From positions 1 through 64,000 of the forward strand of contig NZ_JAELUI010000005.1 of assembly GCF_016429285.1 (NCBI RefSeq): a stretch of 64,000 bases of DNA, given 5' to 3'. Below, in pieces: positions 55,041 through 64,000 of this stretch. Made by a program: the position numbers and the translations under genes. How positions within the stretch are numbered: the first letter of the stretch is position 1; every line of letters starts with the position of its first letter. Under the pieces are notes generated by a model. The model was not told the DNA's origin, did no database searches, and worked only from the letters and a program-made list of their open reading frames with translations. The stretch comes from Ralstonia sp. ASV6. Its GTDB lineage: Bacteria > Pseudomonadota > Gammaproteobacteria > Burkholderiales > Burkholderiaceae.

Positions 55041-57689
55041 ATGAACAAGACGTACCGCAGCCTCTGGAACGCTGCAACCAACTCGTGGGTCGCGGCCGCC
55101 GAAACAGCCAAGTCGCGCTCGAAGGGTTCGGCGCGCGTTGCGCGTACTGCCGTGGCAGCCCTGGTGCTGGGCGGTGCTTCGATGAGCGGCGCGTTTGCTA
55201 CGGAAGTGGATGCAGCTGACGAAGAAGAAACGATCAAGAAAACCGTGAGCCAAGTGCAGAACACTGGCACAACGACCGGTGGCTTCGGCACGATGAGCGG
55301 TGGCATTGGAACGATGGCCGACTCAACGCAACTCGCCAACCTCATCCAGTTTGGTTCGGGCAGCACCGCCGCTACCGCGTCCGATCAAGGATCCATCGCC
55401 ATTGGGAGCAGCGCCAAGGCCACTGCTGGTCGAGCCGTCGCAATCGGCGTGAATACAGAGGCGAGCGGCGCTTGGTCGATCGCGATTGGAGGCTCGACAG
55501 CCGCGACGTCCGCAGCCAAAGCCACGGGTGAGGCCGCGGTGGCGCTGGGCGTGACGGCCAAAGCGACCGGGGACGAGTCTGTTGCGCTAGGCCGAAACGC
55601 TCAGGCTACCGCCACCAATGCGGTGGCCCTAGGCCGGGACTCCGTTGCTGACGTTGCCGACACTGTCTCCGTCGGTAACGCCACCACGAAACGCAAGATC
55701 GTGAACGTGGCGGCTGGCACGCAAGACACCGACGCCGTGAACGTGAGCCAGCTCTCGCCTGTGGTGGCGGCACTGGGCGGCGGCGCCACCATCAACTCGG
55801 ATGGCTCCGTAACCGGCCCGACCTACACGCTCGCCAACGGCGGTACGCAAACCACCGTGGACGGTGCGCTGAATGCGCTCGATGGTGCGTTGACCACGGC
55901 CAACGGCAACATCGCACGCAACACGGCTGACATCACCAACATCCGCAACGACATGGACAGCGGCTCGATTGGTCTGGTGCAGCAAGCCGCCCCCGGTGCA
56001 AACCTGACCGTGGGCGCGAACACCGACGGCGCAGCCGTTGACTTTGCCGGCACGGCAGGCGCCCGCAAGCTGATCAACGTGGCCGATGGTGCGGTCTCGA
56101 CCATCAGCAAGGAAGCGATCAATGGTTCGCAACTGCGTACCGTGTCTGACAGCGTGGCTTCGATCATTGGCCCAGGCACAACGGTCAACCCCGATGGTTC
56201 GATCTCGACCCCGGGATTTACCGTGGGTGATGGCCACGGCGGCACGACCACCGTCGGCACCGTGGGCGGTGCGGTGGCGAACCTCAATGACCGCGTGACG
56301 GGCAACGAAACGTCCATCACGGACATCCGCAACGAAATGAGCAGCGGCACGATCGGTCTGGTGCAGCAAGCAGGTGCCGGTGCAAACCTGACGGTGGGCA
56401 AGAACACCGATGGCGCGGCCGTCGACCTCACCAACAACGCGGGCGAACAGCGCAAGCTGATCGGCGTGGCCGATGGTGCGGTGTCGACCATCAGCAAGGA
56501 AGCGATCAATGGTTCGCAACTGCGTACCGTGTCTGACAGCGTGGCTTCGGTCATCGGCTCGGGCTCGACGGTCAACCCCGATGGTTCGATCTCGGCCCCG
56601 AGCTTTACGGTGGGGGACGGCCACGGCGGCACGACCACCGTCGGCACCGTGGGCGGTGCGGTGGACAACCTTAATACCCGCGTGACAGGCAACGAAACGT
56701 CCATCACGGACATCCGCAACGAAATGAGCAGCGGCTCGATCGGGCTGGTGCAGCAAGCGGGCGCAGGTGCTGAGCTGACCGTGGGCAAGAACACCGACGG
56801 CACAACCGTGAACTTTGCTGGCACGGGCGGCGCACGTGTCCTCGCCGGCGTGGCCAACGGCACGGCCGACAGCGATGGCGTCAACTACGGCCAGTTGCGC
56901 TCCGCCGTGGGCACCATTGATGACCGCCTGCTGAGCGCCGTCATGTACGACACCGGCACGCCAGACCTGAGCAGCATCACGCTGGTGGGCGGTACCGGCG
57001 GCACGTACATCAACAACCTGGCGGCCGGTTTGATCGCTCGTGACAGCATGCAAGCCGTCAACGGCGGCCAGTTGTTCGACCTGAAGGCTGACTTCGACCA
57101 GCGCCTTGGCAATCTGTCTGGCCGCGTGGACAACATTGAAGCAGGCGGTGGTTCGGGCGGTGGCGGTGGCGGGTCGGGCAGCGACTACATCGGCACGGGC
57201 AAGGGCGAGAACTCGCTCGTGGTGGGTGAAGGTTCGTCGGCCACCGGCAGCGGCTCGGTAGCCATCGGCAACGGCTCGGTTGCAGACCGCGATGACGCCG
57301 TGTCGGTCGGCTCGGCTGGCAAGGAACGTCAGATCACCAACGTGGCAGACGGCACGGAAGCCACCGATGCGGTCAACAAGCGCCAGCTTGACGGCGCGGT
57401 CAGCGGCCTGCAAAACCAGATCGGCAACCTGCAGAACCAGGTCGAAAGCAACCGTCGTGACGCCGCAGGCGGTACGGCTACCGCTGTTGCCATCGCCAAC
57501 CTGCCGCAGGCATCGCTGCCGGGCGAAAGCGTGATGGCCCTGGCGGCCGGCTCGTACGACGGTGAATCGGCCATGGCCATTGGCGTGTCCACCGCGCTGA
57601 AAAACGGCAAGTGGCTGCTGAAAGCGTCGGGCTCGACCAACACCCGTGGCACGGCTGCCGTGGGTGCGGGCGTGGGCTTCCGCTGGTAA
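55041..57689 (+). CDS. Trimeric autotransporter adhesin (YadA-type)
   Basis: 882 residues, an outer-membrane surface adhesin. It starts with an extended signal peptide (MNKTYRSLWNAATNSWV, then a hydrophobic core ending MSGAFATEVD). The head has YadA-like 14-residue repeats (AIGSSAKATAGRAVAIGV), necks of the type ISKEAINGSQLRTVSDSV, and stalk regions. The C-terminal four-strand anchor ends VGAGVGFRW. Two long, nearly identical internal units of 128-129 codons are described separately. An AGGAAAT ribosome binding site precedes the ATG. Passenger cell target unknown. The gene lies between a chemoreceptor remnant and a chemoreceptor gene. Confidence 0.93.
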   Translation: MNKTYRSLWNAATNSWVAAAETAKSRSKGSARVARTAVAALVLGGASMSGAFATEVDAADEEETIKKTVSQVQNTGTTTGGFGTMSGGIGTMADSTQLANLIQFGSGSTAATASDQGSIAIGSSAKATAGRAVAIGVNTEASGAWSIAIGGSTAATSAAKATGEAAVALGVTAKATGDESVALGRNAQATATNAVALGRDSVADVADTVSVGNATTKRKIVNVAAGTQDTDAVNVSQLSPVVAALGGGATINSDGSVTGPTYTLANGGTQTTVDGALNALDGALTTANGNIARNTADITNIRNDMDSGSIGLVQQAAPGANLTVGANTDGAAVDFAGTAGARKLINVADGAVSTISKEAINGSQLRTVSDSVASIIGPGTTVNPDGSISTPGFTVGDGHGGTTTVGTVGGAVANLNDRVTGNETSITDIRNEMSSGTIGLVQQAGAGANLTVGKNTDGAAVDLTNNAGEQRKLIGVADGAVSTISKEAINGSQLRTVSDSVASVIGSGSTVNPDGSISAPSFTVGDGHGGTTTVGTVGGAVDNLNTRVTGNETSITDIRNEMSSGSIGLVQQAGAGAELTVGKNTDGTTVNFAGTGGARVLAGVANGTADSDGVNYGQLRSAVGTIDDRLLSAVMYDTGTPDLSSITLVGGTGGTYINNLAAGLIARDSMQAVNGGQLFDLKADFDQRLGNLSGRVDNIEAGGGSGGGGGGSGSDYIGTGKGENSLVVGEGSSATGSGSVAIGNGSVADRDDAVSVGSAGKERQITNVADGTEATDAVNKRQLDGAVSGLQNQIGNLQNQVESNRRDAAGGTATAVAIANLPQASLPGESVMALAAGSYDGESAMAIGVSTALKNGKWLLKASGSTNTRGTAAVGAGVGFRW
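55941..56711 (+). repeat. Two tandem 384/387-bp units in the adhesin gene
   Basis: Unit 1 is 55941-56324 and unit 2 is 56325-56711; each encodes an I-R-N-(D/E)-M start, a neck and a head-like segment up to ETSITD. A third, partial unit starts at 56712. Long stretches are identical at the DNA level (for example the GTGGCTTCG region of both). They favour unit gain or loss by recombination. Confidence 0.85.
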
Positions 57690-57809
57690 GCGCAAGCGGC
57701 GGCGCGCCGATGGTGCGCCGCCAGCCGTCTCGCGTTGCATGAATACACCCTCGCCTTGCGCGAGGGTTTTGTGCCTGCGCGCCCGCCGTGCCGGTGCCGG
57801 GCTAGCGCC

Positions 57810-59618
57810 TTAGAAGGTTTCCCAATCCGCATCGGAGCCACCGCCCGCCACGGCCAACGGCGGCTTACTGGCCGACGAGGTAGCGGCAGGCGCCATGGCG
57901 GCCGGTGTGCTAGCCGCGATCTTCGGTTCGCGCTTGCTGGCAGCGATGCGCGTGGGCTTGGCCGGTTTTGCGGTGGCCGTCACTGCGGCCTTGAGAGTCT
58001 TGTGGGCCTTGGGCGCTTTCTCGACCTTCGGGGCCGCCTTGGCAAGAAGCTCGGCGCCATCCAGGCGGAACTGCGACACCACCTGCGTGAGGTTCTTCGC
58101 CTGCTCTTCGAGCGACTGCGCGGCGGCCGCTGCCTCTTCCACCAGCGCGGCGTTCTGCTGCGTCACCTGCTCCATTTCCGACACCGCCTGGCCGATCTGC
58201 ATGATGCCCTGCGTCTGCTCAGCCGATGCGGCGGCAATGTCTTCAACGATGTTGGCGACGCGGCGTACGGCTTCCACCGTCTCGGTAATGGTCTCCCCCG
58301 CCTGCGCCACCTGCGTATGGCCGGCCTGCACGCGCGAAACCGAATCGTCGATCAGCGTCTTGATTTCCTTGGCGGCGGCCGCGCTGCGCTGAGCCAGCGC
58401 TCGCACTTCACCCGCCACCACGGCAAACCCACGGCCCTGCTCACCAGCGCGCGCGGCTTCCACAGCCGCGTTGAGCGCGAGGATGTTGGTCTGGAAGGCG
58501 ATGCCGTCAATCACGCCGATGATGTCAGCCATCTTGCGTGAGCCCGCGCTGATGTCATCCATGGTGGCCACCACGCCGCGCACGACCTCGCCGCCACGCG
58601 ATGCCAGATCTGCAGCATTCGACGCCAGTGCACTGGCCTGGCGGGCGCTCTCAGAGTTGTTGCTGACCGTGGACGTCATCTGCTCCATGCTGGCCGCCGT
58701 CTTCTCCAGCGATGCCGATTGCTGCTCCGTGCGCGTGGACAGATCCAGGTTGCCGCTGGCAATTTCATGCGCGCCGGTGTTGACCGAATCGGAACTGCTG
58801 CGCACCTGGCGCACGGTGTTCACGAGGCTCTCACGCATGCGCGCCACTGCCGCCAGCAGGCGACCGAGTTCATTGCGGCCACCGGTTTCGACATGGACAG
58901 CCAGATCGCCCTCGGCCACGCGCGAGAGCACCGTCACCGCTTCATTGAGCGGCGTGATCACGAACGCCCTGAGCGCATAGAACACGGCCACGATCAGCGC
59001 CAGCGCCATCGCAATACCCAGCGCGACGAACTTAAGGATCGTTTCGTAGCGCGCGCGGCCATCATCGGTCTGGTCCTTTGCCAACTGCTTGACGAGTTGC
59101 TGGAAGCGTTCGATCTGCGCCGACCACGCTGCGCCCGTATCCGTCACATCCTTGTAGTTGAGGGGCGCATAGGCTGCGGCATCGCCGGCGCGCAAGACTG
59201 CCAGGGCGCGCTGCACGGCTTCGATGTGCGTCTGCGCAGCCTGGACGATGGACTGGCGCAACGCATCGTCGACACCCTCGATGGGCGGCGCATTCTTGAA
59301 CGCCTCCACCTGCGCGATGGACTTCTTCAGGCCCTTCTCCGAGCTCTCAAGCGCGGCAGCCTTGGCTGCATCGTCCATGTTCTCGCGCAGGACGCTGTAC
59401 AAGCGCGACATGCCGGTGCGCGCGCGCTGCATGTCCTTGTAAGCGTCGTTCAGGAGCATGCTGCGATCCGAGATGTCATGCACACGCGCGGTTGCAGCAT
59501 TGGTCGTGCGCAGTGCGAGCACACCCACCGCCGCGCCAACCACGATCATCAGCGCGAACGTGATCAGAATCGCCAGCAGGCCAGCGCGCACGCTGGTGTT
59601 CTTCAGAACGCGGTCCAT
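57810..59618 (-). CDS. Methyl-accepting chemotaxis protein (four-helix-bundle ligand domain)
   Basis: 602 residues. Membrane helix 1 (LLAILITFALMIVVGAAVGV), a periplasmic helical domain (to about residue 185) of Tar type, helix 2 (FVALGIAMALALIVAVFYAL), HAMP, and a signalling domain with the hairpin tip [20 protein letters not shown]. The tail is a long Ala/Pro/Lys linker ending DADWETF, a WxxF-type pentapeptide that tethers the CheR/CheB enzymes. The ligand is unknown. It is followed on the same strand, upstream, by another chemoreceptor gene. Confidence 0.95.
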   Translation of the reverse strand: MDRVLKNTSVRAGLLAILITFALMIVVGAAVGVLALRTTNAATARVHDISDRSMLLNDAYKDMQRARTGMSRLYSVLRENMDDAAKAAALESSEKGLKKSIAQVEAFKNAPPIEGVDDALRQSIVQAAQTHIEAVQRALAVLRAGDAAAYAPLNYKDVTDTGAAWSAQIERFQQLVKQLAKDQTDDGRARYETILKFVALGIAMALALIVAVFYALRAFVITPLNEAVTVLSRVAEGDLAVHVETGGRNELGRLLAAVARMRESLVNTVRQVRSSSDSVNTGAHEIASGNLDLSTRTEQQSASLEKTAASMEQMTSTVSNNSESARQASALASNAADLASRGGEVVRGVVATMDDISAGSRKMADIIGVIDGIAFQTNILALNAAVEAARAGEQGRGFAVVAGEVRALAQRSAAAAKEIKTLIDDSVSRVQAGHTQVAQAGETITETVEAVRRVANIVEDIAAASAEQTQGIMQIGQAVSEMEQVTQQNAALVEEAAAAAQSLEEQAKNLTQVVSQFRLDGAELLAKAAPKVEKAPKAHKTLKAAVTATAKPAKPTRIAASKREPKIAASTPAAMAPAATSSASKPPLAVAGGGSDADWETF

Positions 59619-59707
59619 CTTTGTCTCCGGGGTCCGGTCAGCACGCGATTGCGCTGCGCCGGAAGCAGGCGTGCAATGCCGCCCGCAGGGTCAGCAAGGT
59701 GAATAGG

Positions 59708-61549
59708 TCAGAAGGTTTCCCAGTCTGCATCGTCGCCGGCAGCCACCAGGGGCTTAGCCTTCGTCAGGCTGGCAGGCACGGCAACCGGTGCGGCAACCAC
59801 CGGCTTGTCGACTGGTTTGTCAGCCGATTTGCGCAGCAGCGGTGCCTTGCGTGGCGTCAGCTTGGGCTTGGCGGCTTCGGTACTCGGCTTGGCGGGTTCG
59901 CGGCGCGGGGCTTCGGCCTTGGGTGCTGACGGCACCGCCGGTGAAACGGGTGCAATGGTTGGCTCAATCTTGGCAACCATGGCCGGCGCGCGCAGTGCAT
60001 GGGCATCGAGGCGGAACTGCGCAACCACTTGCGTCAGGCTCACCGCCTGCTCTTCGAGCGATTGCGCGGCAGCGGCCGCCTCTTCCACCAGCGCAGCGTT
60101 CTGCTGCGTCGCGTCGTCAAGCTGCGTGACGGCATGGCTCACTTCTTCGATGCCCGAGCGCTGCTCCTGGCTCGCGGAGGAAATCTCGCCCACGATATCG
60201 GTCACGCGCTTCACGCTGGCGACGATTTCGCGCATGGTGGTGCCGGCTTCCTCCACCAGCGCGCTGCCTGCATCCACGTTGTTGACGGAGTCGTCAATCA
60301 ACGCCTTGATCTCCTTGGCCGCAGCCGCGCTGCGTTGTGCGAGGCTGCGCACCTCACCTGCCACGACCGCAAAACCACGGCCCTGCTCACCTGCGCGTGC
60401 GGCTTCCACGGCGGCATTGAGCGCGAGAATGTTGGTCTGGAAGGCAATGCCATCAATCACACCGATGATGTCGACGATCTTGCGCGACGAGGCGTTGATC
60501 GAGCCCATCGTCTCCACCACGCGCGTCACCACATCGCCGCCGCGCACCGCTACGTCCGATGCGGACACGGCAAGCTGGTTAGCCTGCTGCGCGTTGTCGG
60601 CATTCTGCTGCACGGTCGACATCAACTCTTCCATGGCCGACGCCGTCTCCTCCAAGGAGCTGGCCTGCTGCTCGGTGCGCGACGACAAATCCAGGTTGCC
60701 GCTGGCGATCTCGCGCGTGGCCGTGCCGATGGTGTCCGAAGCGCCCTTGATGCGGCTGATGGTCTGCACCAGCGCGCCGCGCATGCGCCCCATGGCGTAA
60801 AGCAGGCTGTGTTGGTCGTCGGCGCGGGTGTTGATCTCAACAGTCAGGTCACCGCCGGCAATGCGGTTGGCCACCTCGGCCGCATAGGTGGGATCGCCCC
60901 CCAGCGTGCGCTGCAGGCTGCGGTTGGCGACACCTGCAAGTGCCACCAGCGCCAGTGCCACGAGCACCAGCAGGCCGCCCGTCTGGTACAGCGAGTTCAT
61001 GAACGCGGCGTTGATGTCGTCCATGTAGACGCCGGTCGAAAACACCCAGTCCCACGGCTCGTAGCGCATGGCGAAGGCGGTCTTGGGCACCGGCTCCGTG
61101 CCGCCGACCTTCGGCCACACGTAACTGGTGAAGCCGCCTTTCGGATCCTTTGCGGCGTTGGACAGGCCAACGTAGACGGCATTGCCCTGCGCATCTTTGA
61201 AACCGGATTGGTCTTTGCCGATGAACTCGGCCTTGATCGGGTGCATCACCACCACGTTGGTGGAGTTGGTGATGGTGAAATAGCCATCCTTGTCGTAGCG
61301 CAGCGCCTTGAAGCGGTCCAGCGCCTGCTTCTGCGCCTCGTCCTTGGTCAGCGCGCCGCTCTTGGCCAGGTCGTCGTATTGCTTGACCAGGTTCATGGCC
61401 ATGGTGGTCACGCTGACGAGGTTGTTCTTGCGTTCCTCGACGCGGATCTCGCGCGACTGATAGGCGTTGAACACCGAGATCAGGGTCAACGCGATCAGGC
61501 TGATGACCAGCGGCAGCCAAAGCTTTTGGCGGAAGCTGAGCTTGCTCAT
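59708..61549 (-). CDS. Methyl-accepting chemotaxis protein (sCache-type ligand domain)
   Basis: 613 residues. After helix 1 ([20 protein letters not shown]) the periplasmic part has [20 protein letters not shown] and [18 protein letters not shown], typical of single Cache (sCache_2) sensors of small acids. Then come helix 2, HAMP and a signalling domain ([20 protein letters not shown]). The same tip, [12 protein letters not shown] region and end DADWETF are shared with the receptor at 57810, so the signalling halves are recent paralogues while the sensors differ. Confidence 0.95.
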   Translation of the reverse strand: MSKLSFRQKLWLPLVISLIALTLISVFNAYQSREIRVEERKNNLVSVTTMAMNLVKQYDDLAKSGALTKDEAQKQALDRFKALRYDKDGYFTITNSTNVVVMHPIKAEFIGKDQSGFKDAQGNAVYVGLSNAAKDPKGGFTSYVWPKVGGTEPVPKTAFAMRYEPWDWVFSTGVYMDDINAAFMNSLYQTGGLLVLVALALVALAGVANRSLQRTLGGDPTYAAEVANRIAGGDLTVEINTRADDQHSLLYAMGRMRGALVQTISRIKGASDTIGTATREIASGNLDLSSRTEQQASSLEETASAMEELMSTVQQNADNAQQANQLAVSASDVAVRGGDVVTRVVETMGSINASSRKIVDIIGVIDGIAFQTNILALNAAVEAARAGEQGRGFAVVAGEVRSLAQRSAAAAKEIKALIDDSVNNVDAGSALVEEAGTTMREIVASVKRVTDIVGEISSASQEQRSGIEEVSHAVTQLDDATQQNAALVEEAAAAAQSLEEQAVSLTQVVAQFRLDAHALRAPAMVAKIEPTIAPVSPAVPSAPKAEAPRREPAKPSTEAAKPKLTPRKAPLLRKSADKPVDKPVVAAPVAVPASLTKAKPLVAAGDDADWETF

Positions 61550-61757
61550 TCCAGAGTCTCCGTAGCGGGAATCGATCGCGTCATGTGCGCAATGCGTCTC
61601 CCCATGGTTTTAGCGTTCCGGATGGTCTATCGGCAACATGTTCACCAATCTTGAGCAGCGCGCTCAGGCAAGTACTCAGCAAGCCCAAGGCAAGTGCGAC
61701 TTTGCAAGAAGGTCTGCCTTGGGCAGAATATTCTTGACTGAAAATCGATAATCAACG

Positions 61758-62648
61758 ATGAAGACCACGCTTGAAGAACTGCTCGCTTTCCGCACGGTGG
61801 TGGATACCGGCTCCGTGACGGCTGCCGCCGAGCAGCTCGGCCAGACGGTTTCAGGCGTGAGCCGTGCGTTGCGCCGGCTGGAAGAGAAGCTGGAGACCAC
61901 GCTGCTGTCGCGGACCACGCGCCGCCTCTCACTCACCGACGAAGGCACCGTATTTCTGGCGCAGGCGCGGCAGATTCTGTCAGCCGTGGATGAAGCCGAG
62001 GAGCAAATCGCCCTGCGCCGCCAGCAACCCGCCGGGCGCCTGCGCGTGAACGCCGCCATGCCGTTCATGCTGCACGTGATCGCGCCGCTGGTGCCCGACT
62101 TTCGTGCGCAGTATCCGCAGATCGAGCTGGAGTTAAACACCAACGACCTGATCATCGACCTGCTGGAAGAAGACACCGACGTCGCCATCCGCATCGGTAC
62201 GCTGCGCGATTCCACGCTGCGCGCGCGGCTGCTCGGTACACGCCGGCTGCGGGTGCTGGCAAGCCCCGCGTATCTCAAGGCACATGGCCGGCCACGCTCG
62301 GTGGCCGATCTGCAGAAACACACGCTGCTTGGTTTCGTTCAGCCCGAATCGCTCAACCAATGGCCCCTGCGCGGCCCGCACGGCGATCATCTGCGTATCG
62401 AACCCGCGCTCAAGGCATCCAGCGGCGAGACCTTGCGCCAGCTCGCCCTGCAAGGCGCCGGCATTGTCTGCCTGGCCGACTTCATGACCGCCGAAGACCG
62501 CCGCAAAGGCGATCTCGCCCAAATCCTGCCCGATGCCACTGTTGAGGTGCTGCAACCCATTCACGCGGTCTACTACCGCAACACACAACTGGCCTCACGC
62601 ATTGCGTGCTTTCTGGATTTTCTGGAAGCGCGACTGGCCTCCTCCTGA
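61758..62648 (+). CDS. LysR-family transcriptional regulator
   Basis: 296 residues. N-terminal helix-turn-helix (LLAFRTVVDTGSVTAAAEQL, then SGVSRALRRLEEKLETTLLS) and a co-inducer domain (LRVNAAMPFMLHVIAPLVPD). It diverges from the chemoreceptor gene at 61549 and lies 18 bp before the decayed acetyltransferase gene on the same strand. Target unknown. Confidence 0.93.
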   Translation: MKTTLEELLAFRTVVDTGSVTAAAEQLGQTVSGVSRALRRLEEKLETTLLSRTTRRLSLTDEGTVFLAQARQILSAVDEAEEQIALRRQQPAGRLRVNAAMPFMLHVIAPLVPDFRAQYPQIELELNTNDLIIDLLEEDTDVAIRIGTLRDSTLRARLLGTRRLRVLASPAYLKAHGRPRSVADLQKHTLLGFVQPESLNQWPLRGPHGDHLRIEPALKASSGETLRQLALQGAGIVCLADFMTAEDRRKGDLAQILPDATVEVLQPIHAVYYRNTQLASRIACFLDFLEARLASS

Positions 62649-62666
62649 CCCCAGACTTCTTCACAT

Positions 62667-63016
62667 GTGCTGATCCGCCCCGAAGCCCACGCCGACATAT
62701 CGACCATCGAAGCCGTCACTATTGCCGCCTTCCGCGATGCAGAGCACACAAGCCACAACGAGCCGGACATCGTCCGCGCGCTGCGTGAGGCGGGCGCGCT
62801 CACCGTTTCGCTGGCTGCCGAACGCGATGGGCATTGGCGCGAGCCTGATGCGCGCCGCGCTGGACCCATTACGCACAACACTCGGTGCGGCAGGCTACGT
62901 TGTGCTCGGCGACCCGGCCTACTACGGCCGTGCCGGCTGAGTACTTCCAGGCCCTGATCTTCCGGGGCGCGCTGCCCAGCAGCGCAGTCACCTACCACCC
63001 GGTGTTCTACACCTGA
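62667..63016 (+). pseudogene. GNAT acetyltransferase pseudogene (YhbS-like)
   Basis: Three pieces in different frames. The first starts GTG 62667: VLIRPEAHADISTIEAVTIA to VSLAAERDG. A second piece, in the next frame, is GIGASLMRAALDPL to GDPAYYGRAG with an early stop at 62938-62940. A third, in another frame, is VPAEYFQALIFRGALP to VFYT, stop 63014-63016. Full-length relatives have about 40 extra residues between pieces one and two, including the acetyl-CoA loop, and some 12 more between two and three, so two out-of-frame deletions are inferred. Confidence 0.8.
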
Positions 63017-63159
63017 CATTTCGGCCCCGCTTGCTGCGGACAATTCGCCAGGAAGCGGCTGCCCACCTGTGCAACAATTGCGCGATTCAACACCTTCCGC
63101 GCGCGATTCCATCGAGTCACATCGGATCGCGCGCCGTGCCTTAGTACTCATTGCACCGC

Positions 63160-64000
63160 ATGGCTGAACACTCCGCTCCAGCTCTGGAGATCGACCCGAA
63201 ATACGGCCCCTTCGACAAGCACACCCCGATGATGCAGCAATACTTGCGGCTCAAATCGGGACATCCGCACACGCTTGTCTTCTATCGCATGGGCGATTTC
63301 TACGAGCTCTTCTTTGAAGACGCCGAGAAAGCCTCGCGCCTGCTCGACATCACGCTCACCGCGCGCGGCAGCTCCAACGGACACCCGATCCGCATGGCCG
63401 GCATTCCGTTCCACGCCGCCGAGCAATACCTCGCCAAGCTGGTCAAACTGGGTGAATCGGTCGCCATCTGCGAGCAGATCGGTGACCCAGCCACCACCAA
63501 GGGCCCGGTCGAACGCAAAGTTGTGCGCGTGGTCACGCCCGGCACGCTCACCGATGCGGCGTTGCTTTCAGACAAGGTCAACAACCACCTGCTGGCCATC
63601 GCACACCTGCCAGGCAAGCGCGGCGCCGCGCCGCTGATCGGCCTGGCGTGGCTCAACCTCGTCGGCGGTGAGCTGCGCATGATGGAATGCAGCCCCGACC
63701 AGCTCGAGCGCGAACTCGAACGCATTCGCCCTGCCGAAGTGCTGGCCGATGACGCCACGCTCAACGCCATCGCCTTCGACGCTGCCCGCACGCGCCTGCC
63801 CGATTGGCACTTCGACGTGGAAGCCGGCGCACGCCGTCTGCGTGAGCAATTGGGCGTGGCAAGCCTCGTCGCCTTCGGCGCGGAAACGTTGACGGCTGCA
63901 CTGGCCGCCGCTGGCGCGCTGCTGAACTACGCGGCGGCCACGCAGGGCCAGTCGCTGCGGCACGTGATCGGCCTGACCGTCGAGCACGAGAGCGAATTCA
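63160..64000 (+). CDS. mutS: DNA mismatch repair protein MutS, partial
   Basis: First 280 codons of mutS, cut by the window end. The mismatch-binding FYxxGDFYE-type motif is present as [11 protein letters not shown] (Phe-x-Glu that stacks at the mismatch). Domain I ([20 protein letters not shown]) and domain II ([20 protein letters not shown]) look complete. ATG 63160 has no strong Shine-Dalgarno. The gene follows the decayed acetyltransferase gene by 143 bp. Confidence 0.97.
   Translation, partial: MAEHSAPALEIDPKYGPFDKHTPMMQQYLRLKSGHPHTLVFYRMGDFYELFFEDAEKASRLLDITLTARGSSNGHPIRMAGIPFHAAEQYLAKLVKLGESVAICEQIGDPATTKGPVERKVVRVVTPGTLTDAALLSDKVNNHLLAIAHLPGKRGAAPLIGLAWLNLVGGELRMMECSPDQLERELERIRPAEVLADDATLNAIAFDAARTRLPDWHFDVEAGARRLREQLGVASLVAFGAETLTAALAAAGALLNYAAATQGQSLRHVIGLTVEHESEF

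Noticed and set aside
55629-57740. 703-codon open frame opposite the adhesin gene
   Set aside because: Shadow of the repetitive, high-GC adhesin gene; low-complexity translation rich in His, Ala and Arg and no domain.

Overview
The window is high-GC chromosomal DNA from a betaproteobacterium of the Burkholderiaceae. Gene content and protein style point to Ralstonia: trxA-rho, a type B ribosomal protein L31, an AddAB-like nuclease pair, yejABEF and the block cysS-glycosylase-accA-tilS-lysC. The species cannot be fixed from the sequence alone. Most of the window is ordinary housekeeping DNA with tight operons; at least nine same-strand gene pairs overlap by ATGA or a similar junction. The first gene (CoA transferase) and the last (mutS) run off the ends.

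Left part (1-15.8 kb): a CoA transferase and LysR regulator diverge from an OprB-like porin. Next comes the leftward operon dnaX-ybaB-monooxygenase-recR, then the 4.5S RNA gene, the addB-addA recombination nuclease genes, and trxA and rho. From 16 to 21 kb a regulatory and low-information stretch separates rho from the L31 gene. It holds a VpsR-like sigma-54 activator, an orphan ORF with a strong ribosome binding site, an atypical NarL-type regulator and the metallopeptidase gene mtfA.

Middle part (21-41 kb): a membrane glycosyltransferase and a MATE exporter, a three-tRNA operon (Ala-Glu-Asp), gltX, and a histidine kinase/response regulator pair. Divergent from that pair is the most unusual locus in the window: three small ORFs, the first encoding a stefin/cystatin-like protein with the papain-inhibitor loop QVVAG, the other two sharing a W-(V/I)-T-I-Y motif. 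A patatin-like lipoprotein, a C40 peptidase, the yejABEF peptide importer, fabI, tRNA-Ser and lysC follow.

Right part (41-64 kb): tilS, accA, a HhH DNA glycosylase with a basic low-complexity tail, cysS, a TPR protein, two cyclophilins, lpxH, cysE, trmJ, suhB and two small lipoproteins. Then come a cupin-type repressor divergent from an amidotransferase-MOSC pair, a trimeric autotransporter adhesin, two chemoreceptors, a LysR regulator, a decayed acetyltransferase gene and the start of mutS. A 16-codon chemoreceptor tail next to the MOSC gene shows that the adhesin/chemoreceptor region has been rearranged.
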